Below, piece after piece: positions 62,476-64,000 of a DNA stretch of 64,000 nucleotides (its first letter is position 1; each line of letters opens with the position of its first letter). This DNA is from Candidatus Anaerobiospirillum merdipullorum (GTDB lineage Bacteria > Pseudomonadota > Gammaproteobacteria > Enterobacterales > Succinivibrionaceae), in NCBI GenBank assembly GCA_018883895.1, contig JAHLFG010000062.1:1-64000 (forward strand). Direction: 5' to 3'. The translations under genes were made by a program, and so were the position numbers. Below the pieces are notes generated by a model. It ran no database searches. It was not told where the DNA came from and saw only the letters and a program-made list of their open reading frames with translations.

Positions 62476-63630
62476 TTAACGGCGCACTTTAAGTAAGAAA
62501 AAGCAGATACCCCCTACCAAGAACACTAGGCAGGAGATGACCATAAAGGTCTGGGGCAGACCGATGGCATGAGCCATAAAACCAATTAAGGCCGGACCAC
62601 ATAAAATGCCGGTAAAACCAATTGAATTTACCAAGGTTACGGCCGCATTAATCGAGACTTGTTCGATGGTCACCGTATAGGAAATTAATTGTGGCACCAC
62701 ATTGGCAGCTCCCACGCCAATAAAGAAAAAGCCCAAAAGCGAGGTGAGCGGATGCGGTACCATCACCGCTAGGCAATAGCCACAGAAAATCACCAAGGTG
62801 CCAAAGCACAGCGTGCGCCGTCTGCCCAAAAATTGCACTAAGCGATCGCCACTTAGGCGGAAAATAGTCATCGCTATGGCAAAGGCCGCATAACCATAAC
62901 CTGCCTGCTCGATGGGCACATTACGCTCTTGGCGTAAAAACACGCCGGTCCAATCGAGCATTGAGCCTTCGGTCATAAACATGATAAAGCACAGTCCACC
63001 TACCAAGATAACCAGCGGATGGAAAATGCGCTGGTTACCGGAAGATGCCTCATCTTGTGCCGCCGTTTGGCCGGAGTTGAGCAAATGCCGACAGCCCATC
63101 ACAGTTATGGCCAACAAGAGCACTACCGTAAGGAGCGCCGTAGTGGTTAAGTCGATGCCCTCACTGAGAATAAAGGTCACACATAAAGAGCCGATAAAAC
63201 CCCCGACGCTATACAATCCGTGCAAACCGGACATAATCGGCCGCTTAAGCATCAGCTCCACGCGTGCGGCATTAATATTAGACGTGACATCAATGAGCAC
63301 CGAACCTACGCCAAAGCAAAACAGCACTGCGCCCATCAGATATATATTTTGCACCATACTGATGGCCAGCAGACATAAAGACAGTAAGCACGTTCCCAGA
63401 TAAACTAAGGTACGACAGCCCCAGCGTGCGGCCAAAAAACCACTTAAGGGCATCGAACATATTGAACCAATGCCCACGCATAAGAGCAACATACCAAGTT
63501 GCTGTTCTTGGAGGGAAAAACGCTCCTGTACAAAAGGGATCAACGGAGCCCAAGCCGCCACCGCACAGCCGGCTACCAAAAAAGAAGCCCGATTGGCCCA
63601 AATTAGTTGACGCTCTCGTTTAAGTTCCAT
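62476..63630 (-). CDS. MFS transporter, YbjJ-like
   Basis: 384 residues and twelve hydrophobic segments. The start (WANRASFLVAGCAVAAWAPLIPFVQERFSLQEQQLGMLLL) and SGFLAARWGCRTLVYLG resemble the YbjJ group of uncharacterised MFS proteins related to fucose-type sugar transporters. GAGAAG precedes the ATG. It follows the partial oxidoreductase gene on the same strand with a gap of about 160 nt. The substrate is unknown; a sugar or polyol would fit the neighbour. Confidence 0.82.
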   Translation of the reverse strand: MELKRERQLIWANRASFLVAGCAVAAWAPLIPFVQERFSLQEQQLGMLLLCVGIGSICSMPLSGFLAARWGCRTLVYLGTCLLSLCLLAISMVQNIYLMGAVLFCFGVGSVLIDVTSNINAARVELMLKRPIMSGLHGLYSVGGFIGSLCVTFILSEGIDLTTTALLTVVLLLAITVMGCRHLLNSGQTAAQDEASSGNQRIFHPLVILVGGLCFIMFMTEGSMLDWTGVFLRQERNVPIEQAGYGYAAFAIAMTIFRLSGDRLVQFLGRRRTLCFGTLVIFCGYCLAVMVPHPLTSLLGFFFIGVGAANVVPQLISYTVTIEQVSINAAVTLVNSIGFTGILCGPALIGFMAHAIGLPQTFMVISCLVFLVGGICFFLLKVRR

Positions 63631-63793
63631 TAGATCTTCTCACCCGTAAAGCTTGTTTTTTATGCTTTTATCACATAGCAAGCCTGCTTTTTAAAGCTAG
63701 TTGTACCCGCCTGAGGACAAAACCTTGGGGCATATCTTAGCCAAAAAATCCCCCGGTGCAAGCCTTACGCTTAAGAAAATAATCCGCGAAAAC

Positions 63794-64000
63794 TTAAAGC
63801 GAGATCGTAAGACTGGGCGTGGTGGCCAAACTTACTTTTTTCTCATGGAAATGCGGCATTAAGGGTACCCGCGTCTCATGGTGACAAAAAGGATCGTCAC
63901 TTGCCAAAGGCAAGCTCACCACACTCTGCGTCACCGCCGCTTTATAGAGGGCGGCAATAAGCTCGATAGCGGCCATTCCCTCATTGCCGGTACCACAGGG
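63794..64000 (-). CDS. C-terminal end of a probable Gfo/Idh/MocA oxidoreductase (partial)
   Basis: Open on the minus strand from the window edge to a stop at 63794. The readable 68 residues begin with CGTGNEGMAAIELIAALYKAA, matching the ND/EG-x-x-A-x-E-x-I-x-A-x-Y helix near the end of Gfo/Idh/MocA dehydrogenases, followed by a loop and a His-rich tail. The N-terminal Rossmann part lies outside the window, so the call is tentative. Confidence 0.6.
   Translation of the reverse strand, partial: PCGTGNEGMAAIELIAALYKAAVTQSVVSLPLASDDPFCHHETRVPLMPHFHEKKVSLATTPSLTISL

Noticed and set aside
1-64000. CRISPR arrays, prophage, tRNA or rRNA genes
   Set aside because: No regular repeat-spacer series, no phage structural genes, and no cloverleaf with a TTCGA arm outside coding sequence was noticed by eye.

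Overview
This 64 kb window looks like chromosome from a saccharolytic, probably anaerobic gammaproteobacterium. The housekeeping half carries gammaproteobacterial genes and pairings: proQ followed by prc, pyrD close to a zapC homologue, creD, pepN, dapE, usg followed by a fimV-like gene, and a KdpE regulator. The rest is sugar and sugar-acid catabolism plus a menaquinone operon. A Succinivibrionaceae-type gut or rumen organism would fit, but that placement is inference.

At 0.1-15 kb is a sugar-acid region. It has an MHS-family transporter and uxaC. Then come two divergent operons: GntR regulator, enolase-superfamily dehydratase and SDR leftward; SMP-30 lactonase, IlvD/Edd dehydratase, SDR, SSS symporter and DapA-type aldolase rightward. 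A 16 bp perfect palindrome lies between them. Next is a DgoR-like repressor divergent from dgoA and dgoK. Together these could oxidise an aldose, open the lactone, dehydrate the acid to a 2-keto-3-deoxy acid, and split it directly or after phosphorylation.

At 15-21 kb is accessory DNA: a short relic of an IS200/IS605-type TnpB with its right-end hairpin, an RHH antitoxin without a visible toxin, a DUF1349 protein, an AraC regulator, a monooxygenase-like lipoprotein, a radical SAM/SPASM gene broken by one in-frame TAG, an aldo/keto reductase, a histidine phosphatase, and about 1.1 kb of gene-free DNA.

At 22-33.6 kb are sugar uptake genes: a CscB-like sucrose permease with a GH32 hydrolase, an MFS exporter, a sugar porter with a 1090-residue DUF5107/TPR protein, and a ROK regulator with an aldose epimerase. 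LacI/PurR-type operator sequences precede both the sucrose genes and the DUF5107 operon.

At 33.7-40 kb a compact menaquinone operon (hotdog thioesterase, menF, menD, menB, menC, menE) has protein lengths, motifs and gene order that look like Bacteroidetes rather than enterobacteria. It converges on an orphan kdpE. A 2.4 kb, very AT-rich, gene-poor stretch follows (40.6-43 kb) with repeated ATAATATTAT palindromes.

At 43-64 kb is core genome: zapC, creD, pyrD, pepN, prc and proQ leftward; a metallophosphoesterase, an unknown gene and dapE rightward; then an EEP-family exported protein, trxB, a His/Tyr-rich exported protein, a VanY-type carboxypeptidase, a fimV-like gene, usg, an MFS transporter, and the C-terminal end of a probable Gfo/Idh/MocA oxidoreductase running off the window.
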